From: Methyloceanibacter sp.
GTDB taxonomy: Bacteria > Pseudomonadota > Alphaproteobacteria > Rhizobiales > Methyloligellaceae
Length of the DNA: 35,351 nucleotides
Direction of reading: 5' to 3'
NCBI GenBank assembly: GCA_030064755.1
Contig: JASJEH010000001.1
Span: 1-35,351, forward strand
The notes beneath the pieces were generated by a model, which saw only the letters and a list, made by a program, of their open reading frames with translations, did no database searches and had not been told where the DNA came from. Made by a program: the position numbers and the translations under genes. Shown piece by piece: positions 27,260-35,281 of this stretch (position 1 is its first letter; each line of letters opens with the position of its first letter).

Positions 27260-27877
27260 CTAGAACTCAATACCTTCTTGAGCCTTCACGCCAGCCGAGA
27301 AGTGATGCTTCACAAGTGTCATATCGGTAACGAGGTCCGCGGCCTCGACCAAAGCGGGCTTCGCGTTCCGGCCCGTCACGATGACATGCAAGTCGGGCCG
27401 CCGCGCCTTTAGCGTAGCAACGACCTCCTCGAATGGCAGATAGTCGTAGCGCAGCGCAATGTTCAGCTCATCGAGGATGACAAGGCTGAAGCTCGGATCG
27501 TTCATCAGCTCGACCGCTTTGGCCCAGGCGCGTTCCGCCGCGGCGATGTCGCGTTCCAGGTCCTGGGTCTCCCAAGTGAAGCCCTCACCCATGGAGTACC
27601 ACGCGACTCGATCGCCGAATTGTTCCAAAGCGTCGCGCTCAGCCGTGTGCCAGGCGCCCTTCACGAACTGCACGATACCGACCCGCTTGCCCCGGCCGAT
27701 CATGCGCAACGCCAGCCCAAAAGCGGCGGTCGTCTTGCCCTTGCCAGTCCCTGTGTGAACGATCAGGAGCCCCTTCTCGACGGTCTTCTCGGCAACCTCG
27801 GCATCTTGGATCTCCTTACGCTTCGCCATCTTGGTGCGGTGGCGTTCGAGGTCCTTCTCATCGACCGTCTTGGTCAT
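27260..27877 (-). CDS. cobO: Cob(I)yrinic acid a,c-diamide adenosyltransferase (CobO/BtuR)
   Basis: CobO transfers the 5'-deoxyadenosyl group of ATP to the cobalt of the corrinoid. The 205-residue protein has a P-loop GTGKGKTT at residues 43-50, then [41 protein letters not shown] and [29 protein letters not shown], all typical of the CobA/CobO/BtuR family rather than the PduO type. Its ATG overlaps the cobP stop (ATGA, 27874-27877), so translation is coupled. Confidence 0.96.
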   Translation of the reverse strand: MTKTVDEKDLERHRTKMAKRKEIQDAEVAEKTVEKGLLIVHTGTGKGKTTAAFGLALRMIGRGKRVGIVQFVKGAWHTAERDALEQFGDRVAWYSMGEGFTWETQDLERDIAAAERAWAKAVELMNDPSFSLVILDELNIALRYDYLPFEEVVATLKARRPDLHVIVTGRNAKPALVEAADLVTDMTLVKHHFSAGVKAQEGIEF

Positions 27878-28410
27878 CTGCTTCCCTTTACAAAAAGTGG
27901 CTGGCCCGCGACCACCAAGATCACACGGCTGGCGATCGCGGCAATTCGTTGATTGAGGCGTCCTTGTGCGTCCCGAAACGTGCGCCCCAGCGGCGTTTCG
28001 GGAACAAGTCCGAGGCCGACCTCGTTGGAGACGAGCACCGTGGCGTTCTCGCGCGCATGCAGTGCCTCTTCAAGCCGGGCGACCGCACGGTCGACATCGT
28101 AAGGGCCGTGCATGATGTTAGAGAGCCATAGCGTTAAGCAGTCCACGAGCACCACAGCCCCTTTCGGCGCCGCGCGAAGTGCGTCGTGTAGATCGTGCGG
28201 CGCTTCAACCGTCTGCCATCCCGCCTCACGATGGGCCTGGTGCTCGGCAATTCGCGCCGCCATCTCGTCGTCATGCGCCTCGGCCGTGGCGACATAGACC
28301 CAAGGCCTCGGGAGACTTGCGACAAGGCTCTCGGCGAGGCGGCTCTTTCCGGAGCGCGCGCCCCCGAGAATGAAGGTGACGCCCTCGGCCTCCAGACCAG
28401 CAGCTGGCAT
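27874..28410 (-). CDS. cobP: Adenosylcobinamide kinase / guanylyltransferase (CobP/CobU)
   Basis: This bifunctional enzyme phosphorylates adenosylcobinamide and transfers GMP to it from GTP, activating it for nucleotide-loop assembly. The 178-residue protein shows the P-loop ILGGARSGKSRLAE at residues 14-27, YVATAEAHDDEMAARIAEHQAHR with the guanylylated-His region, VLVDCLTLWLSN, and VSNEVGLGLVPETPLGRTFRDAQGRLNQ. It is the first full gene after the minus-strand cobalamin riboswitch; a 25-codon open frame ends three bases before its ATG. Confidence 0.96.
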   Translation of the reverse strand: MPAAGLEAEGVTFILGGARSGKSRLAESLVASLPRPWVYVATAEAHDDEMAARIAEHQAHREAGWQTVEAPHDLHDALRAAPKGAVVLVDCLTLWLSNIMHGPYDVDRAVARLEEALHARENATVLVSNEVGLGLVPETPLGRTFRDAQGRLNQRIAAIASRVILVVAGQPLFVKGSR

Positions 28411-28413
28411 GAC

Positions 28414-28491
28414 TTAGACGCACCCCTTCAAGCGCTTGGATGCAGGTCCTGCGGGTCTTCCAAGCAGGTCACAAAGCGCCGTTGTGGACAT
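28414..28491 (-). CDS. Possible 25-residue leader peptide upstream of cobP
   Basis: An open frame of 25 codons runs from ATG 28491 to TAA 28414, between the riboswitch and cobP. GAGG lies eight bases before the ATG and its stop is three bases before the cobP ATG. It starts MSTTALCDLLGRP and ends KRLKGCV, with two cysteines and a basic tail. No homology recognised; it could be a coupling leader rather than a working protein. Confidence 0.42.
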   Translation of the reverse strand: MSTTALCDLLGRPAGPASKRLKGCV

Positions 28492-28544
28492 GAACAAGTC
28501 CTCTCGGCGCCCTCCACCCGCGGGCACGGTCCAAGGTTGATGCC

Positions 28545-28728
28545 GCGGCAGGTTTCCTGACTTCGCGGGTCGACACATCCCCCTCAACCTTCCCGGAGCG
28601 GAGGCTCCAGTGGCTCAACGAGGGGTGCTCGCCGCTTACAGTTGCGGGGGCAGCCACGGAATTGGGCGAGTCCTCGAGGATTCTCCCTCACCGTGTTCCC
28701 TTCTTGCGTCCCGCCTCATGCGGGAACC
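28545..28728 (-). promoter_or_regulatory. Cobalamin riboswitch controlling cobP-cobO-cobQ
   Basis: Read on the minus strand, the aptamer shows GGGAACACGGTG near its 5' end, GGCTGCCCCCGCAACTGTAAGCGG in the core (28629-28652), GCCACTGG, and a B12 box AGTCAGGAAACCTGCC at 28562-28547. These are the conserved parts of the adenosylcobalamin-type aptamer in order. It lies about 135 bases before cobP. When cobalamin binds, expression of the genes below is expected to fall. No intrinsic terminator with a U-tract is visible, so translational control or Rho is more likely. Confidence 0.95.
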
Positions 28729-28740
28729 AACGGCGGCCCG

Positions 28741-28768
28741 ACTATAGACCCCAAGGGACGCGCCGCAA
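28741..28768 (-). promoter_or_regulatory. Promoter for the minus-strand cob operon
   Basis: On the minus strand, TTGCGG (28768-28763) and TATAGT (28746-28741) are 16 bases apart. The start would fall near 28734, a few bases before the riboswitch aptamer. Confidence 0.6.
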
Positions 28769-28824
28769 CAAGGAAACCTCGATTGGGCGCGTCCGGCTAG
28801 AGCCTCCCAAGCCCCTGCGACGCA

Positions 28825-28854
28825 TTGACAAACGGGCGTTGGAGGCTCTTATGT
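28825..28854 (+). promoter_or_regulatory. Promoter for the plus-strand cob operon
   Basis: A perfect TTGACA (28825-28830) is followed after 18 bases by a weak -10, TTATGT (28849-28854). The start would be near 28861, just before the plus-strand riboswitch. Confidence 0.5.
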
Positions 28855-28864
28855 GCTTGATCGA

Positions 28865-29056
28865 CGGTTGCTCATATCGAGCGAATAGGGAACGCGGTAT
28901 GGAGAATTTCCAAGTCCGCGGCTGCCCCCGCAACTGTACGCGGAGAGCCTAAGGGACCGCCTCAAGAGCGGCTCTGGGCGCCCGAGCCATGGCCACTGGG
29001 GCAACCCCTGGGAAGGCGGCTTCGGGAAAAACCCGCAAAGCCAGGAGACCTGCCGT
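28865..29056 (+). promoter_or_regulatory. Cobalamin riboswitch controlling DUF1636-cobW-cobN-cobG-cobH
   Basis: The plus strand carries AATAGGGAACGCGGT, then GGCTGCCCCCGCAACTGTACGCGG (28920-28943), GCCACTGGGG and the B12 box AGCCAGGAGACCTGCC at 29039-29054. These are the conserved parts of a cobalamin aptamer in order. The 125 bases to the first start codon may be the expression platform; GGGTGC (29079-29084) can pair with GCACCC (29129-29134). No U-tract terminator is seen. Confidence 0.95.
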
Positions 29057-29180
29057 CGATCTAGTCGTCCGCTGGGCGGGGTGCCTCTGCGGCGGTTGGT
29101 TCTTCGTCCGGCCCGTTAAAGCCGTCTCGCACCCTGTCTTGCTGTGGCTTTTCGTTGGACTTGGCCGAGGGACTATCATT

Positions 29181-29606
29181 GTGACGCTGCCCGCAGACGT
29201 GAAAGACGGCACCGCCGAGGCCCCAGAAGGACCCATTGTCTATATCTGCGTGACCTGCCGGAAGGCTGGCGACGCCGACGAAGGGCCCCGTGCGGGCCTG
29301 CTGCTTGCCGAGGCGACAGCCGAGGCAGCCCGCGGGACGGACGTTGCCGTCCGCCATGTCGAATGCCTGGCCAATTGCCGCCGTTCGCTCAGCGCGGCAA
29401 TGCGCAAGAAAGACAGCTGGACCTACATTTTCGGCGAACTGAATGCGCCCGATGACGCGGCCGCGCTCATCGATGGCGCACAGATGCTCGCCGGCGCCGA
29501 AGATGGGCTCCTTCCCTGGCGTGGGCGCCCCGATGTCTTGAAGGGCGGCCTCATCGCCCGTGTTCCCCCACTCGTACTTGGCCCAATTCCGGAGGACTTT
29601 GAATGA
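29181..29606 (+). CDS. DUF1636 metal-binding (ferredoxin-like) protein
   Basis: A 141-residue DUF1636 protein. Four cysteines stand in two pairs, IYICVTCRKAGD and HVECLANCRRSLS, the pattern of thioredoxin-like [2Fe-2S] ferredoxins; the middle SWTYIFGELNAPDDAAALIDGAQMLA and the end VLKGGLIARVPPL are family-typical. GTG 29181 with GAGGGA eight to nine bases upstream is chosen; the open frame extends upstream only through the riboswitch. Its TGA overlaps the cobW ATG. DUF1636 genes recur in cobalamin operons, but the role is not established; supplying electrons or metal to a pathway enzyme is a guess. Confidence 0.88.
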   Translation: MTLPADVKDGTAEAPEGPIVYICVTCRKAGDADEGPRAGLLLAEATAEAARGTDVAVRHVECLANCRRSLSAAMRKKDSWTYIFGELNAPDDAAALIDGAQMLAGAEDGLLPWRGRPDVLKGGLIARVPPLVLGPIPEDFE

Positions 29607-30637
29607 CGTCTGTTGCCCGCGTTCCCTGCACGATCGTTACCGGCTTTCTCGGCTCGGGAAAGACGACGCTGATCCGCCATGTGCTCGCCAATGCCAATGG
29701 GCGGCGCCTTGCAGTGATCGTCAACGAATTCGGCGACGTCGGCGTCGACGGCGAGATTCTCAAAGGCTGCGGCGATGAGAACTGCTCCGAAGAGAATATC
29801 GTCGAGCTGGCAAACGGGTGTCTTTGTTGCACGGTCGCGGACGAGTTTGTGCCGGCGCTTGACGAGATCCTCGCACACGAGCCGAAGGTCGATCACATCG
29901 TCATCGAAACATCCGGCCTCGCTCTTCCGAAACCGCTCGTCCAAGCCTTTCACTGGCCCGCGATCAAGAACCGCGTCACCGTGGACGGTGTGGTCGCGGT
30001 CGTGGACGGTGCCGCCCTTGCTGACGGCCAAGTCTCTGCCGACTTGGATGGCCTCGCGGCACAGCGCGCCGCGGACGATGCGCTCGATCATGACGATCCT
30101 ATTGAAGAGGTGTTCGAGGATCAGGTTGCCTGTGCGGACCTGATCGTCCTGAACAAGCGCGACCTTGTTGACGCGGACGGGTTGCAGCGGGCCATGAGCA
30201 CCGTGACCGGTTCACTGCCGCGCGGGATCGGCGTGGTTACCGTGTCCGAGGGGAAGGTTGACGCGACGGCCTTGTTGGGTCTCGGCGTCGGTGCGGAAGA
30301 CGATATCGAAAACCGCAAGACCCATCACGATACGTCAGAGGATCACGACCACGACGAGTTCGACACCTTCGTCGTGCCGATCGATGAAGTGGACGACCCT
30401 GCGTCCATCACCAAGCGTATCGCCGACGTGGCGGAGGCCCATGACGTCTTGCGCGTGAAGGGATTCGCGGCCGTGACCGGAAAACCGATGCGGCTGTTGA
30501 TCCAGGCCGTGGGCCCGCGCGTGAATCACTATTTCGACCGGCCCTGGGGACCGGCGGAGGATCGCCAAGGCAAAGTTGTCGTGATTGGCCTGCATGGCCT
30601 GGACCGCGAAGCGGTTACCAAATCGCTCGCCGGGTAG
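29603..30637 (+). CDS. cobW: CobW, GTP-dependent metal chaperone of cobalamin synthesis
   Basis: CobW is a G3E-family GTPase thought to supply cobalt for corrin metallation. The 344-residue protein has the P-loop GFLGSGKTT at residues 14-22, VIVNEFGDVGVDGEIL, the metal-binding CLCC at 73-76, VIETSGLALPKPLVQ, and VLNKRDLVDADG (NKxD). A His/Asp-rich loop (HHDTSEDHDHDEFD, about residues 240-253) and the CobW C-terminal domain (RVKGFAAVTGKPMRLLIQAVGPRVNHYFDRPW) follow. The ATG overlaps the DUF1636 stop by four bases; cobN begins 16 bases after its stop. Confidence 0.96.
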   Translation: MTSVARVPCTIVTGFLGSGKTTLIRHVLANANGRRLAVIVNEFGDVGVDGEILKGCGDENCSEENIVELANGCLCCTVADEFVPALDEILAHEPKVDHIVIETSGLALPKPLVQAFHWPAIKNRVTVDGVVAVVDGAALADGQVSADLDGLAAQRAADDALDHDDPIEEVFEDQVACADLIVLNKRDLVDADGLQRAMSTVTGSLPRGIGVVTVSEGKVDATALLGLGVGAEDDIENRKTHHDTSEDHDHDEFDTFVVPIDEVDDPASITKRIADVAEAHDVLRVKGFAAVTGKPMRLLIQAVGPRVNHYFDRPWGPAEDRQGKVVVIGLHGLDREAVTKSLAG

Positions 30638-30653
30638 CTGCTAAGGACCGCCG

Positions 30654-33600
30654 ATGCACTTGTTGCAGACAAGCAGCGCGACGCTCGACGACATCGCCGA
30701 GCCGATTGACCTGGGCCAAACGCCCGGGGATATCGCGGTCTTGTCGTTCACGGACAGCGATCTTTCCGGGCTGGCTGCGGCTTACGCGGACGAGCAGACG
30801 CGCGTACCGTCCGTGCGCCTCGCTCATTTGCGCGATTTGCGCCACCCCATGTCGACGGACCTTTGGATCGAAACCGTGGCGCAACATGCCAAGGTGATCG
30901 TGGTTCGGCTCCTCGGCGGGCTCGAGTGGTGGCGCTACGGCGTCGAGAGGCTCGCGGAAATCGCGCGCGAGCGCGGTATTGCCCTTGCGATCCTGCCAGG
31001 GGAAGACCGGGACGATGCGCGGCTCTTCGAGCAGTCCACGCTGGATGAAGCCGAGCTGCGCAACCTGTTGGGCTATTTCCGTGAGGGCGGGTCTGCGAAC
31101 CTCCGTGCACTCCTGCAACGCCTGGCGTCGCTTGGCGGCGCAGCGATTGAGGCGCCACCGCCGCAAGCCTTTCCACGCATGGGAATGTATCAACCCGGCC
31201 ACGGGGTGATTGACTTCGACGCTGCTGTCTCTGAGTTCCATCAGACTACTGATGACATGACGGCGCTCGGCATTGTTCCGATCCTCTTCTATCGCGCGTC
31301 GCTGCTTGCGGCAGATACTGGACCAGTCGATGCGTTCTACGGCGCGCTGGCTGCCCGCGGATTGCGTCCAGTTCCACTTTTCGTCCCTAGCCTGAAGGCC
31401 CCGGACGCCATTGCCTTTGTCCGAGATGCATTCGAGCGCTTGAAGCCATCGGTGATCGTAACCACAACGGCGTTTGCGGCCGGCGATGGCGTGTTCGATG
31501 GCTGCGACGCACCTGTCCTGCAAGCAATTGTCGCCAACACACGGCGTGAGGCTTGGACCTCTAACCCGCGCGGTCTCGGTCCTTCCGATCTGTCCATGCA
31601 CGTTGTCCTGCCCGAGCTCGACGGACGCATTCTGGCCGGCACGCTCGGCTTTAAGGACAAGCAGGACAAGAACGAGAGTCTTGGCTTCGAAGGCTTCATC
31701 AGCCGTGCCGAGCCCAATCGCGTCGACGCCGTGGCTGACAAGATCGCCGCCCTTGTCCGGCTCAGGCAGTTGCCACGCGCGGAACGCAAGGTGGCGATGG
31801 TACTGCCGGATTATCCGGGCGCCGGTGGCCGCGCGGCCTATGCGGTAGGCCTTGACGTGCCTGCAAGCGTGCTTGCGGCGATGGCGGATCTTCGCAACGC
31901 CGGATACTCGGTCGACAGCATTCCTGACGACGGCCGTGAGCTGCTTGTCCGGCTTGCCGACGGGAGAAGCCATCATCTCCTTACGCTTGAGGCCTATGAG
32001 CGCTACCTGGCTGCACTACCCGGACCAATCGGCACGGCAATGGTCGAGGCTTGGGGCAGACCGGAAGACGACCCGGACTTCCACGACGGGGCGTTTCGCT
32101 TCCAGGCAGCCCGTTTTGGCAATCTCTTGGCGGCGCTACCACCCGACCGCGGCAAGACCACGGAGCGGCGCGCGGACTACCACGATCCTGTTCTGCCGCC
32201 ACGCCATGCGCTGCTCGCCTTTGGCCTTTGGCTGCAGCATGAGATCGGTGCCGATGCAGTCCTGCATCTTGGCGCACACGGCACGCTGGAGTGGCTGCCG
32301 GGGCATGCGGTTGCACTGACGCACGCATGCTTCCCGGAGGCCGTTCTCGGTGCGCTGCCCGTCTTCTACCCCTTCATCGTTTCCAACCCTGGCGAGGCGG
32401 CGCAAGCGAAGCGGCGCGTAGCTGCCGTAACAATCGGACACCTGCCGCCGCCGCTGACCGGCACGGAGATGTCGGGCGCAGCGCTAGAGCTGGAGCAGCT
32501 CGTCGATGAATATGCGATCGCCGACGGGTTGGATACGCGCCGGCGCGACCGGTTGGCCGGCCTCATCCTCGACAAGGCAAGAGAGACTGGGCTCGCCGCG
32601 GAAGCTGGGCTTGAACAAGGCCAGTGCGCGCAGGAGGCCTTGCAGAAGATCGACACCTGGCTCTGCGATTTGAAAGACCTCGCCGTAAAGGACGGGCTAC
32701 ATGTTTTTGGGCGGGGTGCGCATACGGACGAGCCGGACTGGCTGGCCTGCGCCGAGGCGGAGCGTAGCGCGCTCTTGGAGGCTCTTGATGGCAAGCGCGT
32801 AGGGCCGGGACCCGCCGGTGCGCCGGCGCGGGGACGGCGGGACGTACTACCGACTGGACGCAATCTCTACACGGCAGACCCCCGCGTGCTACCCACGCAG
32901 ACCGCGATGGAGCTAGGGACACGCGCCGCAAGCGAGATCGTTCGCGGATATATGCAAGAGCATGGCGACATGCCCCGGTCGCTGATAATCGATCTTTGGG
33001 GCAGCTCCACATTGCGCACAGGTGGCGAAGAGATTGCTCAAGGACTTGCCCTCATGGGCTGCCGGCCGGTTTGGGACCCCGCGACAGGGCGCGTCACCGG
33101 CGTGGAGGTTCTGCCGCCGGCAACGATGGGACGGCCGCGCGTCGACGTCACCTTCCGCATATCCGGCTTGTTCCGGGATCTCTTTCCGGCACAGATCGCA
33201 CTGCTGGACGCAGCCGTGAAGCTCGTCGCCGCGCGGGAGGAGGAACCTTCAGAGAATCCGTTGGCCGCCGTCGCGATTGGGCTGGACGCCGCACCCGAAC
33301 GCATCTTTGGCAACGCCCCTGGCTCTTATGGCGCGGGCATCGAGGACCTGCTCGGCTCCGAAGGCGGCGAAAGCGTCTCCGACGAAACCTTGAGCGCCGC
33401 ATATCTCGCGGCGACGTCTCATGTCTATGGCGGCGCCGAGGGACTGGGCGTTGCGCGCGGCGGTGCCTTCGCCGCCCGCGTGGCCGAGGCCGATCTCCTC
33501 GTCCATATCAGCGACGACCCGACCCGCGACGTCCTGGAGGGCGCCGAGGATGTGGCACATCTGGGCGGGTTTGCCGCCGCGGCACGGACGCTTGGCGCAA

Positions 33601-34007
33601 ACCCCGATCTTGTGGTGCTCGACACCACCAACCCCGAGGTTCCAAAAGCTCGGCCGTTGCCACAGGCGTTGGCACGGATCGTCCGGGCCCGCGCGATCAG
33701 CCCTGCGTTCATCGCGGGCATGATGCGCCACGGCGCACGGGGTGCGGCTGAACTGGCGGAGACAGTGGACCGGCTCGCCGACTTCGCCGAGATCACCGAT
33801 GCGGTTTCCGATTGTCTGTTCGATGCGATACACGAGGCCTATCTAGGCGACGACAACGTTCGCGACTTCTTAGTTCGCGAGAATCCACAAGCTGCAAAAG
33901 CAATCGCGGCGCGGCTTGACGATGCCCGCCGTAAGGGATTGTGGCATCCGAAGCGCAACGATCTCGGCACGGAAGATATCCTAGGTGTCTCGGAGGCAGC
34001 GGAATGA
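30654..34007 (+). CDS. cobN: Cobaltochelatase subunit CobN
   Basis: CobN is the large subunit of the ATP-dependent aerobic cobaltochelatase (with CobS and CobT), inserting cobalt into hydrogenobyrinic acid a,c-diamide. The 1117-residue protein shows the CobN/magnesium-chelatase-H pattern: VVRLLGGLEWWRYGVERL, ERKVAMVLPDYPGAGGRAAYAVGLDVPAS, DYHDPVLPPRHALLAFGLWLQ, AVLHLGAHGTLEWLPGHAVALT, VFYPFIVSNPGEAAQAKRR, and the C-terminal GRPRVDVTFRISGLFRDLFPAQIALLD. It is shorter than the 1275-residue P. denitrificans protein, as in other alphaproteobacteria I recall. AAGGA precedes ATG 30654. CobS and CobT are not in this window. Confidence 0.96.
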   Translation: MHLLQTSSATLDDIAEPIDLGQTPGDIAVLSFTDSDLSGLAAAYADEQTRVPSVRLAHLRDLRHPMSTDLWIETVAQHAKVIVVRLLGGLEWWRYGVERLAEIARERGIALAILPGEDRDDARLFEQSTLDEAELRNLLGYFREGGSANLRALLQRLASLGGAAIEAPPPQAFPRMGMYQPGHGVIDFDAAVSEFHQTTDDMTALGIVPILFYRASLLAADTGPVDAFYGALAARGLRPVPLFVPSLKAPDAIAFVRDAFERLKPSVIVTTTAFAAGDGVFDGCDAPVLQAIVANTRREAWTSNPRGLGPSDLSMHVVLPELDGRILAGTLGFKDKQDKNESLGFEGFISRAEPNRVDAVADKIAALVRLRQLPRAERKVAMVLPDYPGAGGRAAYAVGLDVPASVLAAMADLRNAGYSVDSIPDDGRELLVRLADGRSHHLLTLEAYERYLAALPGPIGTAMVEAWGRPEDDPDFHDGAFRFQAARFGNLLAALPPDRGKTTERRADYHDPVLPPRHALLAFGLWLQHEIGADAVLHLGAHGTLEWLPGHAVALTHACFPEAVLGALPVFYPFIVSNPGEAAQAKRRVAAVTIGHLPPPLTGTEMSGAALELEQLVDEYAIADGLDTRRRDRLAGLILDKARETGLAAEAGLEQGQCAQEALQKIDTWLCDLKDLAVKDGLHVFGRGAHTDEPDWLACAEAERSALLEALDGKRVGPGPAGAPARGRRDVLPTGRNLYTADPRVLPTQTAMELGTRAASEIVRGYMQEHGDMPRSLIIDLWGSSTLRTGGEEIAQGLALMGCRPVWDPATGRVTGVEVLPPATMGRPRVDVTFRISGLFRDLFPAQIALLDAAVKLVAAREEEPSENPLAAVAIGLDAAPERIFGNAPGSYGAGIEDLLGSEGGESVSDETLSAAYLAATSHVYGGAEGLGVARGGAFAARVAEADLLVHISDDPTRDVLEGAEDVAHLGGFAAAARTLGANPDLVVLDTTNPEVPKARPLPQALARIVRARAISPAFIAGMMRHGARGAAELAETVDRLADFAEITDAVSDCLFDAIHEAYLGDDNVRDFLVRENPQAAKAIAARLDDARRKGLWHPKRNDLGTEDILGVSEAAE

Positions 34008-35281
34008 CCAGGGATCGAACTGAGGCGCCGCGCACCGATCCGTCACGGCGGAGAGGGGCATGCCCCCGTCTGTTCGAACCCATGGAGACGGGCGACGGCC
34101 TTCTTGCCCGTATTGTGCCATCCGGTGCGATAGCCCTCGAAGCCTTCGCGGCGCTGTGTGCCGCCGCACGGACCCATGGCAACGGACTCATGGAGATCAC
34201 CGCGCGAGGTAGTCTGCAGGTTCGAGGGCTGACGGAGATTTCCGCACCGCGCTTCGCGGAGGCAGTCGAGGCGCTAGCCGTGTCATTCGACGAACACATA
34301 CCGGTCGTCGCCTCACCACTGCCGGCGCGCTCTGCGGCCGGCTTTCGACCGCAAGAGCTTGCCAAGAACATCCGCACCGAAATCGCGCGACGCGATTTGA
34401 AGCTCGCGCCGAAGGTTTCAGTCGTCGTTGACGATTGCGGTCCGATCTCATTGGATGGGTTGGCGGCCGATGTCCGCCTGAGATTGCTGGACTCCGCGAC
34501 AGCACCAAGGCTTCTGATCAGTCTAGGGGGCGACGGCGAGACAGCAATGCCCCTCGGGGTGACCCGGCTGGAACACGGGGCGGAGGTCGCCGCGGACTTG
34601 CTTGTGGCTTTGTCCCTCAGCGGCTCCAATGCGCGGGTCCGCGATATTGTTGCTCTCGAGGGCCTCGACCGGTTCGTGCACGCAGCGGGAGCTCGGCTTG
34701 AAGCAACCAACAAGCGCTTCAGCCCACGGGCAACGGAGACAATCGGCCTACATCGTTTGGACCGCGAGGCCTGTGCCCTAGGGGCTGCGCTGCCGTTCGG
34801 CCAGGCACATGCGCTCGATCTCATCGCGCTTGCTCGCATTGCGGAGGCAAATGGCGCGGCGTGGGTTGCGCTCGCGCCGCAACGCACGCTTCTGCTCGGG
34901 CCGATCGGTGAAATGACCGCCTTCGCGCTGGGGACCGCCGCGGATACACTCGGCTTCATCGTCGATGCGCGCGACGCACGTCGGCGAATCGCTGCCTGCG
35001 CGGGCGCTCCGGCGTGCGCTGCCGGGCATATCACCGCGCGAGCGCTGGCTGCACGCATTGCCGAGCGTCTTCCTCAGGGAGACTTTGCCCTGCATATTTC
35101 CGGCTGCAGCAAGGGCTGCGCACATCCAAGACCGGCGCCGTTGACCATCATGGGCACGGCGCAAGGCGCCCGTGTCATCGAGGCAGACTCCGTGGTTCAC
35201 CTGCCCATCAGCAGCGCGTATACGGATGAGTTTATCGAGGACATCGCGCGGCGAGTCGCCGTGGAGAGCGAAGATGCTTAG
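34004..35281 (+). CDS. cobG: Precorrin-3B synthase CobG
   Basis: CobG is a monooxygenase with a [4Fe-4S] cluster that uses O2 to make precorrin-3B, the committed aerobic step. The 425-residue protein is sulfite/nitrite-reductase-like: GACPRLFEPMETGDGLLARIVPSGAI, then ARGSLQVRGLTE, and the C-terminal cluster cysteines Cys332, Cys338 (CAGAPAC) and Cys368, Cys372 (CSKGC). ATG 34004 is chosen because it overlaps the cobN TGA (ATGA); the open frame reaches further upstream only inside cobN. Its stop overlaps cobH by eight bases. Confidence 0.94.
   Translation: MTRDRTEAPRTDPSRRRGACPRLFEPMETGDGLLARIVPSGAIALEAFAALCAAARTHGNGLMEITARGSLQVRGLTEISAPRFAEAVEALAVSFDEHIPVVASPLPARSAAGFRPQELAKNIRTEIARRDLKLAPKVSVVVDDCGPISLDGLAADVRLRLLDSATAPRLLISLGGDGETAMPLGVTRLEHGAEVAADLLVALSLSGSNARVRDIVALEGLDRFVHAAGARLEATNKRFSPRATETIGLHRLDREACALGAALPFGQAHALDLIALARIAEANGAAWVALAPQRTLLLGPIGEMTAFALGTAADTLGFIVDARDARRRIAACAGAPACAAGHITARALAARIAERLPQGDFALHISGCSKGCAHPRPAPLTIMGTAQGARVIEADSVVHLPISSAYTDEFIEDIARRVAVESEDA

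Noticed and set aside
26241..27263. 340-residue plus-strand open frame inside cobQ
   Set aside because: Antisense to conserved CobQ; composition is typical of a shadow frame.
28411..29180. Intrinsic terminators in the riboswitch expression platforms
   Set aside because: Short stems exist, but none is followed by a U-tract on the relevant strand, so I do not annotate a terminator.
30615..31976. 453-residue minus-strand open frame inside cobN
   Set aside because: Antisense shadow of a well-conserved gene with no family features.
30654..34007. CobN truncated by an internal deletion
   Set aside because: It is shorter than the 1275-residue reference, but all conserved blocks are present in order and the frame is uninterrupted, so a shorter subfamily is the simpler explanation.
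33793..35058. 421-residue minus-strand open frame inside cobG
   Set aside because: Ser/Arg/Ala-rich shadow frame; CobG motifs on the plus strand explain the region.
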